A stretch of DNA of 64,000 nucleotides from Rhizophagus irregularis (taxonomy: Eukaryota > Glomeromycota > Glomeromycetes > Glomerales > Glomeraceae). Below the pieces are notes generated by a model. It was not told the DNA's origin and searched no databases. It saw nothing but the letters and a program-made list of their open reading frames with translations. The position numbers and the translations under genes were made by a program. The stretch lies in the NCBI RefSeq assembly GCF_026210795.1, contig NC_089456.1:2916501-2980500 (forward strand), in the 5' to 3' direction. Shown one piece after another: positions 29,831 through 40,673 of the stretch (positions are counted from its first letter, which is position 1; every line of letters begins with the position of its first letter).

Positions 29831-32320
29831 CTATATTAATGAATTCCTCCCCCATAAATTCAACTCTTCTCTTTTTTTTTGTGCAGTACTATCTGGATTA
29901 GCAGTAGACAAGATTTCAGAAAAACGTTCGTTCGACAAACTTGAAATTGATCGACGAGTTTCTAATGTAGGAACTTGGGACAAAAATACTTCATAATATT
30001 CTTGTTTAACGAAAAAATCGCACTTACGGCACCCAGCTTTCGCAAGTTGCGTACTTGTGATTCCTTCATTAAATAACCTTCGTAATCGATCACATCCTAC
30101 CCTATTCCTTTGTTCCATTTTGTCGCCAATTTTAAGCACAGACCGCATGAACTGAATAACCCAAGATTTTGTAGTTTTTATATTATTATTAGGGTCAGTT
30201 CTTAATTTTTCTCCAAGTTCAAATAGATCATCATAAATTTGGACCAAGGACACCAAATGTAATAAATTAAAAGACTCAGCGGCTATAACAAAATTTTCAC
30301 ATTGTAATTCTTGCCTTCGCCATTGATCGATTCGATCTTTAGTGGATTTCTCATCAACGATTTTGACTGGGTCATCTTTCAGCATTTCATTTAAGTCATT
30401 GGATATATCTGATACTTTTAATTCTTCAGAAGCAATGAGTTCGCCATTAAACGATGAATCTGCTAACAAAATATCGTGAAGTTTCTTTCCCTTTTTGAAT
30501 AATAACAATTGGGTAGAATTTAATAATTTGGCTTTATCATCGTCGTCGTCATCATCATCTGAGAAATTACGTTTTCGTACAACGGATTTTGATAACGACA
30601 CAGATGTTGATGCTTCTAATTCTTCTGATTCCTCCATTTCTGAAGCTAGTGCTTGTGATTCTGCTGATTCTGCTGATTCCTCCACTGCCATTTCTGAAGG
30701 TACTTGTGATTCTGCCACACTTGATTCCGCTGATTTCGCCAATGTCATTTCTGGAGGTACCTCCGCCGATGACTTCATTTCTGAAGTTGGTACCCATGGT
30801 TCTATAGATACTATCACTTCTCTAGTTGGCACTTGTGTTGCTAATTTTACTTTAGATGTTATTGATCTTGTTGGTGGTTTCATCGATGTTTCAACTTCTG
30901 TGGTTAATGCTCGTGCTCTCAATCTTGATGCTGGAACTACTTTGTATTGTGAAGGTGGGTTAAATTCATTAATTTCACTGTTGCCAGATTCATCCCTAGT
31001 AGAACTTAAATTTGCAGCTTCAGTAGGTTGAAAATTGTTATCCTCATCATCATTAGCAGTACCTAGAAAATTTAGATATAAATATTATAAGAAAAATATA
31101 ATAATCAAGAACAATTTCAGAATTTGATAAATTTAACTTACAGAAGCTACTAATTTTTGCGATCCATTTATCAATGTCATCATAATAATTCTTCATTGTG
31201 TTCCAGCTGCGGTACGCAGGTAAGGTTGTACTGGCCCACATTATGTCAGAAATAGAAACATCATTTTTTATGTGATCTTGTCCGCCAAATTTTTCGATAC
31301 AGCGTATATTCAAATTCGACCAAATTTTTGTTTCAGTGTCAGAAGTAGAAAGATTATTTATGGATAAATCACTGTTTAACACACGGGCAAGTTCTGAATC
31401 GTTGGGTTTAAGATATAATGACGAGCTGGGAGAGGATTCTAGGCACGTGTGTTCGGGTGTTGAATATTGTAACAATTCTCTTAATGATTCATTCACGCTA
31501 CCAGTTGTACCAGATGTAGTTGAACGTGTATTTTCTGGCTATTATTAGAATATATATAAATAAACAAATAAAATATAAACAAAATTAAGATATAAATATT
31601 AAAATTCATTCACATATTTACCTGTAAACGAATTACTTCGTATCTACCTTTATATAATTCATATAGCGATTTGTAGCGTTCAAGTTCAGCCAAATTACCC
31701 TAAAAAGTAATGAATTTTGTTCAGAAATGAAATCATTTGTTCTAAAATGAAATGGTTCTGATACCAAGAGAAAAAAGTGGTCCAGAAACGAAAAGTGGAC
31801 AAAATTGTCCAGAAACGGAAATTCAAGGGAAAAAAGTGGAACAAAAAAAAATGGACAAAATTGTCCAAAAACGAGAAAAAGGTAGAACAGAAAAAAGTAG
31901 ACAAAATTGTCCAGAAACGAGAAAAAGGTAGAACAAAAAAAAGTGGACAAAATTGTCCAGAAACGAAACAAAAAAAGTGGACAAAATTGTCCAGAAACGA
32001 AAATTCAAGGGAAAAAGGTGGACTGAAAAAAAAAATTATAAGCGAAATCAAAATCATTTAAAAAGGGCCTTATGGAATACCTTATTGATGAATGTAAAAT
32101 CTAAAGCCGATTCTTGCAAGTCAAAATAAACGCGTCCCTCATTCTTTTTGAAAGATAATCTTACTTTATCTTGGTCAAAATTACATGATTCAATTTTTTT
32201 ATTAGACTTAGTCCAAATAATTGACAGTGCTAACGAAATTAATTCTTCGTCTTCAGGCAATAGCTCAACTTTTTTTCCACGAATCTTTAAATTAAGAGCC
32301 GAAGAAGGTGTTTTTGACAT
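29831..32320 (-). CDS. Second gene of the hAT element, four exons, unknown function (648 aa)
   Basis: Proposed exons on the minus strand are 32081-32320 (ATG, MSKTPSSALNLKI), 31622-31699, 31142-31538 and 29831-31062. Borders are GT/AG and the exon lengths sum to 1947 bp, giving 648 residues with no stop. Exon 2 codes for a charged helix (LAELERYKSLYELYKGRYEV). Exon 3 includes WASTTLPAYRSWNTMKNYYD. Exon 4 has Ser/Glu-rich repeats, a run of eight Asp, and a helical C-terminal part with CRKCDFF. I recognise no domain. Its location wholly inside the inverted ends, with intact coding, suggests cargo or an accessory transposition factor. Intron 1 holds a minisatellite. Confidence 0.65.
31795..31995. 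repeat. GGACAAAATTGTCC repeats in intron 1 of the second hAT gene
   Basis: Four to five copies of GTGGACAAAATTGTCCAGAA plus ACGAAAA-type spacers, in opposite orientation to the array at 26395-26800. Together with the other two arrays this places the same inverted core near the start of both genes and between their ends. Confidence 0.8.
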
Positions 32321-32489
32321 TTTAATAATAAATTGTTGAAAAAAGTAAATAGAAAAAGAAGAATTTAGATACAATTGTTTTGATGTTTTGATGCATTATA
32401 AATTGATTATATTATAATAGAGTGAGTAATAATACTAAATTTGATGATTCGATATAAATATATAGATTGAGTAATGATCGTGATACAGT

Positions 32490-32630
32490 ATTTAATTGGC
32501 TAATTTGCGGATTTTTTACGGATTTGCGGATAATTGCGGTTTGCGGATTTGCGGATATTTGGACTTCTGAAATCCGCAAATCTGCAATATTGCGGATCCG
32601 CAATTAATCCGCAATTGCCCAATTACGGCA
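32490..32630. repeat. Right subterminal repeats of the hAT
   Basis: Several TTTGCGGAT motifs followed by their complement ATCCGCAA close to the right end, matching the array at 25680-26160 in inverted sense. Confidence 0.75.
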
Positions 32631-32670
32631 CCATCCTTATCTATCATACAACAATCGGGTGGGTATCAGT

Positions 32671-32688
32671 TTCTGGCAGAAGGCACCA
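32671..32688 (-). other. Candidate tRNA primer-binding site of the gypsy element
   Basis: Three bases inside the 5' LTR the minus strand reads TGGTGCCTTCTGCCAGAA, starting with the TGG expected opposite a tRNA CCA end. The tRNA was not identified. Confidence 0.5.
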
Positions 32689-32691
32689 AAT

Positions 32692-33197
32692 TGTTACTAT
32701 CGATTTGCGTCGGGGTCACGTGATAGTAACAGAAATTCGTGTCACGTTTATTGTAAAATAAAATGAAATAAAGTATATATGTAAAATTAAGAGTTATATG
32801 TATAATTTTAAAGTGTATATTTATTCAATGTAAATAATAACTTAAAATAATCAAGCAATACAATAAATAAATGCTAATACATAATAAATTTCATAAATAA
32901 TATCAGAATAGAATATTGCTGCCTCTGCCGGCGATCTGCAATATTACCGAATAAACTATACTAAAATTTAACACTAAATAAACCTTAATCATCCCCTATT
33001 CCCCACTGTTCGCCCGCTCTATATATATTGTTCGAAAATTCGGTATAAATTATACTATGTATAAGTTAAACTTCATATAAATTATACCAAGTATAAATTA
33101 CACTTAGTATAAACTATACAAAGTATAAGTTACACCATTACACTGCGGATCGCTGCTAATTTCTTGAACTTTCCATGTGGCGCAGATCCGCGTAACA
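32692..33197 (-). repeat. 5' LTR of the gypsy element
   Basis: 506 bp, matching 18338-18843 with only a few substitutions, mostly A/G and C/T. It is followed by ATAT (33198-33201), the same four bases that precede the left LTR. Transcription would start here and run toward lower coordinates. Confidence 0.93.
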
Positions 33198-33201
33198 ATA
33201 T

Positions 33202-34284
33202 GATGAGATGCTGACTAGCATAAATCAAATAGAACATCTGAAAGGAGATCGTAGAGAAACTTATATACGTAACTGCGGTTAGTTCAATATTTTAAATAAA
33301 CTCATAGTAAAATTGATTAATATATTTTCTGAATTTTTAAAATTCTTGTTTAATAAAAAAAAATTAGGAATTAAAGGAAAGAGTATATTATTTGAGTTAT
33401 CTTCTATAAAATTTTCACGTTCATTTCCAGTGGATATAATGCACCTTTTTTTCGAAAACATTGCACCTCACATTGGATAGGAAAATTCTATCCAAAAAAT
33501 GATGAACGGAATTCAAATAATTATACAATAAGTTCTAAAACATGGATTGAAATTGGTGAAATCATGGAAAAAAATAGATCAAATATGCCATCTGATATTG
33601 GACATCCTCCACGCAATATCATTAAACATTCGGCTGGGTTTAAAGCTGTGGAATGGGCAAATTGGATTATTTTATTTTCTTTACCATTATTAAAAGGAAG
33701 GCTGCCACAAAGGTAGTAACTATAAATAAAAAGAGTTAATTGTTAAAAAATTGATAATATAGGAAAGCTTATTTAAATAATTTAAAATAATAGTTACCTC
33801 TTAGGATGGTCAAATTTTGTTGAAGCTGTTCAGTTATGTATTTAACCTCGAATAGATTTTGAAGATCTAGATAAAATCTGAAATTTATTGATACAATTTT
33901 ATAATCATTATGCAAGGTATCAATCATCTTTATGGAATTATATAACAATATTTTATACATTAATTAACATGTCTTTTTATAATAATAGTTCATACGGGTT
34001 AGAAGGAGAAAGATTGCCGGTGTATTTAATTTCTTTTCATTACTCGCTGCATATAGGAGATTGTATTGAAGATCTTGGTTCTTGTCGTGGATTTTGGCAA
34101 TTTCCAATGGAAAGGTATTGTGGAATGTTAATTCCACTTATTAGCTCTCGAAAACTTCCATATGTGAATTTAATTAATAATGTGTTGCTGCAAAAAAGGT
34201 TTAAGTATCTACAATTTTTACCAACGTATGATGAAAAAGTTTTTTCCAATTTCAAAGAAAAGGAAAAAACATGGCCATCGCATA
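33202..34284 (+). pseudogene. Tnp2-type (CACTA) transposase pseudogene, main part
   Basis: Exons can be read with GT/AG introns: LTSINQIEHLKGDRRETYIR; a segment with FPVDIMHLFFENIAP; HWIGKFYPKNDERN to EIMEKNRSNMP and FKAVEWANWIILFSLPLLKG; and a last block with YGLEGERLPVYLISFHYSLH and MERYCGMLIPLISSRKLP. This order matches the C-terminal half (DUF4218 region) of Tnp2 transposases. Lesions include a small deletion near 33468, a TAA at 33843-33845 and a TGA at 33879-33881, both explainable as C-to-T changes. The gene was further cut by the gypsy element on the left and the 3.7-kb element on the right. Its 5' half is missing. Confidence 0.78.
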
Positions 34285-34616
34285 CCCTATAAAAAAATAT
34301 TGTCCACTTTATGTATAGCAAATGTACAATGTATAATATTTATATAGTTGTTTGCTAAATATACATAATATATCCATATTTTGAGTACCAAATGTATAGA
34401 AAAATGGGCCCGATTTGAACAAATTATGGTTAAATTATGGCTAAAATAATGTTTACTATATGTTTACTATATGTACAAAGTATGTATACTAAATATCTTA
34501 TATATATATTAAATGTACAAATATTGTAATATATTATGTATACTTTACATACAAATATTGTTTATTATACGTGTAGATAACATGTTACAAGTTTAATAAT
34601 AATCTAAGTTATTGCC

Positions 34617-35624
34617 TTACTTTTTGATTTCTTTCTTAATGACTGCTTCAGTTGATCTTGGCGGATTTAACATTTTTTTTTGAAGTGTTTGTTCTATTTT
34701 AACCGATTTAGTATTATTCCTCCTGCATCACATTAAAACTGGAATCTACAAAAGAGAACAAATGAAATGTTAGAGAACGTTCCTAATTCTATTACCGAGA
34801 TCCAAAATCTGAAATCTATGTGTTTAGAAAAAAGAGAAAATGGAAGTTAAAAAAAGTTTCTAAATTAATTAAATAAAATAAAAAAAATGATAGAACGTGC
34901 GAAACCTACATTTTAAGCATCTTTAATGTGAACTTGCAAAACTTATCATAGATATTTCGGCGTTCCACCTGAAAAACTACAGGAAAGAAATAATGAAACG
35001 TCAATAGATGTTTTAATTAAAGAGAATTAATAAAAATTAAAATTTTGCGACTAAAAGTTGGAAACTTACCATTTTGAAGTTTCTAATATCCTAACGCACG
35101 TCAAAACCTAAAAAATTTTTAGAGAAACATTAATTAATATTTCTATTAAATAAGATTTAAAAAAAAAAATAAAGTTTCATGTTGCAAAACTTACCATCTG
35201 ATGGCTTTAGAGTCCCAGTACCAAAGCCTACAAAAAAAAAATGTAAATGTTAGTTAACATTTCTAATTAAATAAAACTAAAAAAATAATTAAGTTCGCAA
35301 CACAAAACTTACCATTCCAGTGATTTCCAGAGTCCCAACGTGAAAGTCTACAAAAATAAATTTAGAAACATTAGTTAACATTTCTAATTAGAAAAAAAAT
35401 AAAAAAAATTGTTTCGTAACAAATATTACAAAACCTACCATCTAGTATTCCAACTCCGAAACTACAAAAAAATTAAGAAATGTTAATAAATGTATCCAAT
35501 TTTAAATAAAAATTAAGGTTTCGTACCGTCTGTTGCAAAACTTACTAATTCCCATATCTTCGTTGAAAGTTATAGCTTCATGAAGTAGCACCAAAATGCA
35601 TAAGATCGAACAGATGCGATGCAT
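34617..35624 (-). pseudogene. Decayed micro-exon gene with signal peptide and RW(D/N) repeats
   Basis: Exon 1 (35546-35624) starts MHRICSILCILVLLHEA, a convincing secretion signal. It is followed by units 107-126 bp apart. Each is a micro-exon with a T-rich AG acceptor and a GTAAGT-like donor: 35439-35461, 35313-35347, 35195-35227, 35070-35107, and one ending near 34947 whose donor is mutated. In one frame they code for related peptides, FRSWNTRW, LSRWDSGNHWNG, LWYWDSKAIR and FFRWNAEISM. A Lys-rich final segment (KKMLNPPRSTEAV) ends at 34617. Exon phases do not agree and Trp codons read TAG or TGA in places, so this copy is dead. The layout resembles secreted mycorrhizal effectors with short repeats; that link is inference. 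Confidence 0.5.
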
Positions 35625-36341
35625 CAAGTACAAATAGGTCATAATGGAAGAAAATCATTATAAACTGCGGTTACGTTTAGCATTTCTTTGGAAAAAATGT
35701 GTAACATGTGAAGGATCTGATCGCAGGAAGTCATTACGATCTTAGATTATTATAGGCTAAGTGAATTTCCCAATCGATGAGAAGTCACAAATGTCGATCA
35801 TTTGGAGGGAGGATGCCGAATTTTCTTTTTGTTGGTTGAAGATTGATGCTGCTACGCATTTGTGGAAATATTTTGTTAATAAATAATAAATTAAAAGATT
35901 AATCATCAGATTTTAACACATTCAAACCTGATGAAAAACTTTCCTAAAGAAAAAGAGACAAAACAAGTTAATAAACACTATAAACAATTCAGAACATTCC
36001 CATCCTAACCAAAATCCATGTTGAAAAAACATAACATACTTATTATTGATTTCATGATTTCACATATTTTTTTAAAAAAAAATTTATTTTGAAATTTTAT
36101 AGTCAATAGACTATGAAAAAAAATACATTTTGTCTAAAAAAAAAAGAAACAATCAAACGTTAATTAACGTTTCGTTAAATAAATCTAAAAAAAATTGATA
36201 CCAACTAATTTTTCCACATCTTAAGAGACCCGTCATCTACTCTCATTGATATTTTACTTATAAGATTTTTCTCTTTCCTTTGGATAAAAAGAAAATACAA
36301 AGTGGAAGGAAAGAGGGGAGAGGATTTGGTTTCGGTACTTA

Positions 36342-37246
36342 CAGTAGTAGTCATAAGTATCCCACCCCTCATAATTTCTGAAATCAAATAATAACACCCA
36401 CTAAAATTTTTTGGGATTCAAGTATAATGCTAACCTTGATCGTGTGTAAAATTTTAAATTTGTATGATGCATATTTTAGGAGTTAGATGATCAGTAAATT
36501 TTGTGTCTCTAAAAATTTTATTTTTTTTTACACATATATTTTCATTCCTTTATTATTTCACGCCTTAGTCTTCTAAATATATAAATTTTTTTTTGAATAT
36601 ATTAATTTCAAGAGTTACTACACATTTTCCTTAAATTTTTTACCAGATAAAATACATATTTGGGAAATTTCAATTATATCATATTTTTCCTTTTATTTAT
36701 TCATAATTTTTGATTGTGTTTTGAATTATCAACTTTATGCAAGGTTCATTCTAAGTTATATTTGCTAAAAATATCATAGGAATAAGCCAAGAGATCTCCT
36801 TTATAGGTACTATGCATAAAATGAGTGTCAAAACTTTATTTAAGTAAAAATTGGTTTACTAAATCTCAGAGCTAAAAAAATGATTAAAATAACGGATTTT
36901 TTATAGATAGCATGATTTTTTTCATTATTATGTCTTTATTTTGATGGTATTTTTGGCCAAATAAAAAATTATAATCCTAACTATAATGAATGTAAGTAAC
37001 TATTTTTTCAAAATTTCGCTTTAGTACTATTGAATATTTACGTACAAAATATTATTTATTAAAAAAGATCAGCATTTTGCAGCTAAAAATTCACCAATCA
37101 TCTAACTCCTATAATATACATCATACGAACTTAAAATTTTACACGTGATCAAGGTTAGTATTATACTTGAATCCCAAAAAATTTTAATAGGTGTTATTAT
37201 TTGATTTTAAAAATTATGAGGGGTGGGATACTTATGACCACTACTG
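36342..37246. mobile_element. Tc1/mariner-type MITE with long inverted arms
   Basis: Ends CAGTAGTAGTCATAAGTATC and CAGTAGTGGTCATAAGTATC in inverted order, flanked by TA on both sides (36340-36341 and 37247-37248). The inverted arms extend about 150 bp with roughly nine in ten bases matching, most differences being transitions. The interior of about 570 bp has no coding frame. It lies inside the 3.7-kb element. Confidence 0.88.
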
Positions 37247-38014
37247 TAGGTTTCAGAGACTCTTGAAATGGAGGTGAGTCGTTAGTTTTTTTTATTGCTT
37301 ATTGTTTTTTTGTCTTTAATACAGTACTAATTTTTCTTTTTTTTTAAGTTTGTCCTCACCTTTTAGACGCGTGAGTTTTCAGTTGAAAAAAAAGAAAGGA
37401 CGCATTAAGTTTAGTATATAGATGGCCGATCATTGAACATTTTATTACATGTATCACATGATTTTAAATAAATACTCCCGTTATTACTTTTTTTTAAATT
37501 TTTTTTGATTAAGTAAATTTGTTCCCACCTTGTTATAGTTGTGTCACCAGGGGCGCTTTGTCAACGGAAATTTAATACGTTGATTGCTTAAAAATCCGCG
37601 GCTATCCAATTATAACAAGAGGAATTAATTTTTACATTATATTTATTTACAATACATTTATGAAAAACTTCGAGCGAATTTTCTTTACTGTAAATAATAT
37701 GAATAATAACACATAATTTGTCCATTAAGTTATGTTGGTAAATGTTGGTAAATGTACAAACAACGTATATAAGATAATATAGTATGATTTATGTATATTT
37801 TAGTGTACAAGTAATGTATATAAAATGGAAAATCTATTTTTTTATACATTAACATACATAATTTGTAAATCACTTGTGCCCGTTTAATGTACGTTTTATG
37901 AGCTCCAAAAGGATGCAATCTTAAAATATGAGCAAATAATAGACAAATAATGGACATATATGACGTTATATGGTCAAATTATGCATAACTTATGAACAAT
38001 TTGTTTTTATAGGG

Positions 38015-38706
38015 ATAGGGTAAAGTCTAGTATTGTATATGATAATCAGTATGAATTTTATTCTCTGTGTGTTAATTGTAAACTAACAAAAAATGAGGTT
38101 ATAAAATTAATAAAGCAATGCTATGCAGCTATATTCCAAAAAAATGCCAGAAATATTAGAGTAATTTTTATTTATAACTACTTTGCATTATATATTTATT
38201 TATTTTTGAATACTTTTACAGATGTAATATAATATTATTTATTATTTAGGACATTGAAGAAAGTTATATGAAGTATGGGAAACTTCGTACAAAAGATGGC
38301 AATATTGTATCTTCTAAATGGTGGAAAAAAGAAAATGATAGTAGTCGAAATGATTATTGTGTCGCTGTAAGAAATTGATAATTAGATTTTATAATTATTA
38401 TAAATATCATTCAAATATTAAACAGAAAATCTTATTATAGATTAACTTAACTATTGATGAACAAGAAGAGGAGACTTTTGGACAAGTTGAATATTTCATG
38501 CTCCATAATATGCAAAATCAAGAACGAATGTTTGCATATATTCGAAAAATCAAAAATTGGAGAAAAATATTGGAAATTTAAAATTTTTTGATTGCTTCGG
38601 TCCTCTACAATATGTAGAAGTAATTGGTATTGATAGAACTGTTGGATTTTTTGAAGTGTATGATAAAAAAAATTATTATATAATAGACAAATATGCAAAC
38701 TGGTAA
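38015..38706 (+). pseudogene. Tnp2 transposase pseudogene, C-terminal part
   Basis: Continues the gene of 33202-34284. It reads VKSSIVYDNQYEFYSLCVNC, then after an intron DIEESYMKYGKLRTKDG and KWWKKENDSSRN, then FGQVEYFMLHNMQNQERMF, and finally VEVIGIDRTVGFFEVYDKK to a natural-looking stop at 38704-38706. The FGQVEYFF-type block is typical of the Tnp2 C-terminus. A frameshift lies near 38580. Confidence 0.7.
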
Positions 38707-39235
38707 TAACTGCAAGCTGATAATAAGATAACATTTTTTCATCTTTATAAGAATAAAGGTTTCGTAAATTTTTATTTATATTTTGATGATCGGGAATGTC
38801 AATTTACTTTTAACTTTATAAAGGCCTAAATTTAAGGAAAATTAAATTTCAATCGCTAATATTTTCGAGTTCAATAAATCTTTATATTGGTTTCATAATA
38901 AATAAACGAGAATTTCAAATCTGCCGCAATTAATATTTTTTTTTTTTGTCGTAAAATAATAATTTTTTGACGTAACTTTGCCGTTGAACCAGTTGTGATA
39001 AACATACACGTGATCGGTACTACAGTTAAATGTTATCGATTTTATACAGTATTTCAAGTGCATAGGTATACGTTACGGGTACACAGATATAAATATGTAA
39101 TCTAAACGCTGTCATTAAATTTGCATCTGATTACTCTAATAATGGTAAAAATTTTGGTTTTTGGCCAAATTTCGTTAAATTAATTGAGATAATGAATATT
39201 TTGTTAACAAATTTATGTTTTATTTATTCAATAAA
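38707..39235. other. AT-rich spacer without a gene
   Basis: No coding frame, tRNA or clear repeat is seen. A few CACGTGAT-like bases occur near 39009. Confidence 0.5.
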
Positions 39236-40285
39236 TATTTCTTTGTCATTGTTTAATCAATTGCTTTAAAAATAAACAATGGTATACTTTGAACAATGGC
39301 AAGAAAAGTTCACGTGAACTTTTCTTGCTATTGTTTAATCAATTGCTTTAAAAAAAAACAATGGTATACTTTGAACAATAGCAAGAAAAGTTCACGCAAA
39401 TTTTTCTTGCCATTGTTTAATCAATTGCTTTAAAAAAAACAATGGTATTGCTTCGAACAATAGCAAGAAAAGTTCGCGCAAAATTTTTTTGCCATTGTTT
39501 AATCAATTGCTTTAAAAAAAACAATAATAGACTTGAGTTAAACAATGGCAAGAAAAGTTCGAGCGAATTTTTCTTGCCATTGTTTAATCAATTACTTTGA
39601 AAAAAAAACAATGGTATATTTGAACAATGGTAAGAAAAGTTCGAGCGAAATTTTCTTGCCATTGTTTAATCAATTGCTTTAAAAAAAACAATGATATACT
39701 TCGAACAATAGCAAGAAAAGTTCGAGCGAATTTTTCTTAAATAGTTTTTCGCCGTTTTTTTAAAAGAATTTAGTAATGCTTTGAGTATTAAGAAAAGTTC
39801 ACGCGAATTTTCTTAAAAGTTTTTCACCGTTTTTTTTTGAAAGAATTTAGTAATGCTTTGAGTATTAAGAAAAGTTCGCGCGAATTTTTCTTAAATAGTT
39901 TTTCGCCATTTTTTTTGAAAGAATTTAGTAATGCTTTGAGTATTAAGAAAAGTTCGCGCGAATTTTTCTTGCCATTGTTTAATCAATTACTTTGAAAAAA
40001 AAACAATGGTATATTTGAACAATGGTAAGAAAAGTTCGAGTGAAATTTTCTTGCCATTATTTAATCAATTGCTTTAAAAAAAAACAATGATATACTTCAA
40101 ACAATAGCAAGAAAAGTTCGAGCGAATTTTTCTTGCCATTGTTTAATCGATTGCTTTAAATAAATGATATACTTCGAACAATAGCAAGAAAAGTTCGAGC
40201 GAATTTTCTTACTATTGTTTAATCGATTGCTTTAATAAATGATATACTTCGAACAATAGCAAGAAAAGTTCGCGCAATGGTAGAT
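39236..40285. repeat. Tandem array of hairpin-forming units of about 80 bp
   Basis: Roughly a dozen units of the form TGCCATTGTTTAATCAATTG, CTTTAAAAAAAACAATGG, TATACTTCGAACAATAG, CAAGAAAAGTTCGAGCGAA, TTTTTCTTGCC. Within each unit GCAAGAAAA and TTTTCTTGC form an inverted pair around a CG-rich centre (TTCGCGCGAA in the best copies), and CAATGG/CCATTG can pair as well. Three central copies (39730-39960) carry a variant flank GAATTTAGTAATGCTTTGAG. No frame is conserved, so this is satellite-like DNA. Confidence 0.85.
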
Positions 40286-40673
40286 TAAGTAGTAGAATAT
40301 AAGGATTTTAATATACCGTATCCATTATTCACAGTAAAATACGTTATAAACGTATGATTTAATATACCGTATCTATAGCAGAAATGAATGATACGTTATA
40401 GACGTATGAATTTAATATACCATATCCATATTTTGCGAACAGTATACAAAATACTGATATACAGTAGAAATATGTTTATACAATATACGTTACAAATGTA
40501 TGAAATTAAAATACCGTATCATACAGTCTATTCACCGTACACTTTGTTACATTTTTTATTATTGGCATTTTGCGAACAGTATACATAATACTGATGTGCA
40601 GTATATAAAATTGCGAACAGTATCAAAGATGCGAATATACAGTATATAAACAGTGTGCATATTTTTTATAGGG
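40286..40673. repeat. AT-rich repeats ending in a CCCTATAAAA terminus
   Basis: Imperfect copies of TTTAATATACCGTATCCATA and ACGTTATAGACGTATGA, then GCGAACAGTATA repeats, ending with ATTTTTTATAGGG at 40661-40673. This is the right end of another CCCTATAAAA-type element; its left end was not found. It truncates the MULE transposase that follows. Confidence 0.6.

Larger units (their letters stand above)
25660..32639. mobile_element. hAT DNA transposon with two genes
   Basis: Bounded by TAAGGATGGCGCCGAAATTG and its inverted partner (18 of 20 identical), flanked by TCTATCAT on both sides (25652-25659 and 32640-32647). Subterminal TGCGGATT-rich repeats occur at both ends, as expected for hAT transposase binding. 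It contains the transposase gene on the + strand and a second multi-exon gene on the minus strand, converging. All splice sites of both genes are in order, so the element may be autonomous. It sits on the start codon of the gypsy gag. Confidence 0.93.
18338..33197 (-). mobile_element. Ty3/gypsy LTR retrotransposon, degenerate, with a nested hAT
   Basis: The element reads on the minus strand: 5' LTR, primer-binding site, N-terminal gag, gag, zinc knuckle, protease, RT, RNase H, integrase, two extra 3' frames, 3' LTR. Integrase after RT/RNase H marks it as Ty3/gypsy. Without the 6,988-bp hAT insertion (with one duplication) it would be about 7.9 kb. The LTRs are almost identical, yet pol has several stops and frameshifts. 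It sits inside a Tnp2 transposase gene with a 4-bp ATAT duplication (18334-18337 and 33198-33201); 5 bp is more usual for this group. Confidence 0.92.
34285..38014. mobile_element. 3.7-kb element with CCCTATAAAA ends
   Basis: Left end CCCTATAAAAAAATATTGTCC and right end the complement of CCCTATAAAAACAAATTGTTC, flanked by ATA on both sides (34282-34284 and 38015-38017). Removing it and one ATA rejoins the Tnp2 frame across WPSH and VKSS. The 3-bp duplication and ends match the MITE at 12408-13029. No transposase is seen. It holds a decayed micro-exon gene and a mariner-type MITE, and short ATGTACAAA-type repeats near both ends. Confidence 0.85.

Noticed and set aside
30495-31031. 178-codon Ser/Asp-rich plus-strand frame
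   Set aside because: It is antisense to exon 4 of the second hAT gene, whose splices and frame are better supported.
31633-32061. Frames rich in Phe/Leu and their antisense Lys-rich partners
   Set aside because: They translate the minisatellite in intron 1 of the second hAT gene.
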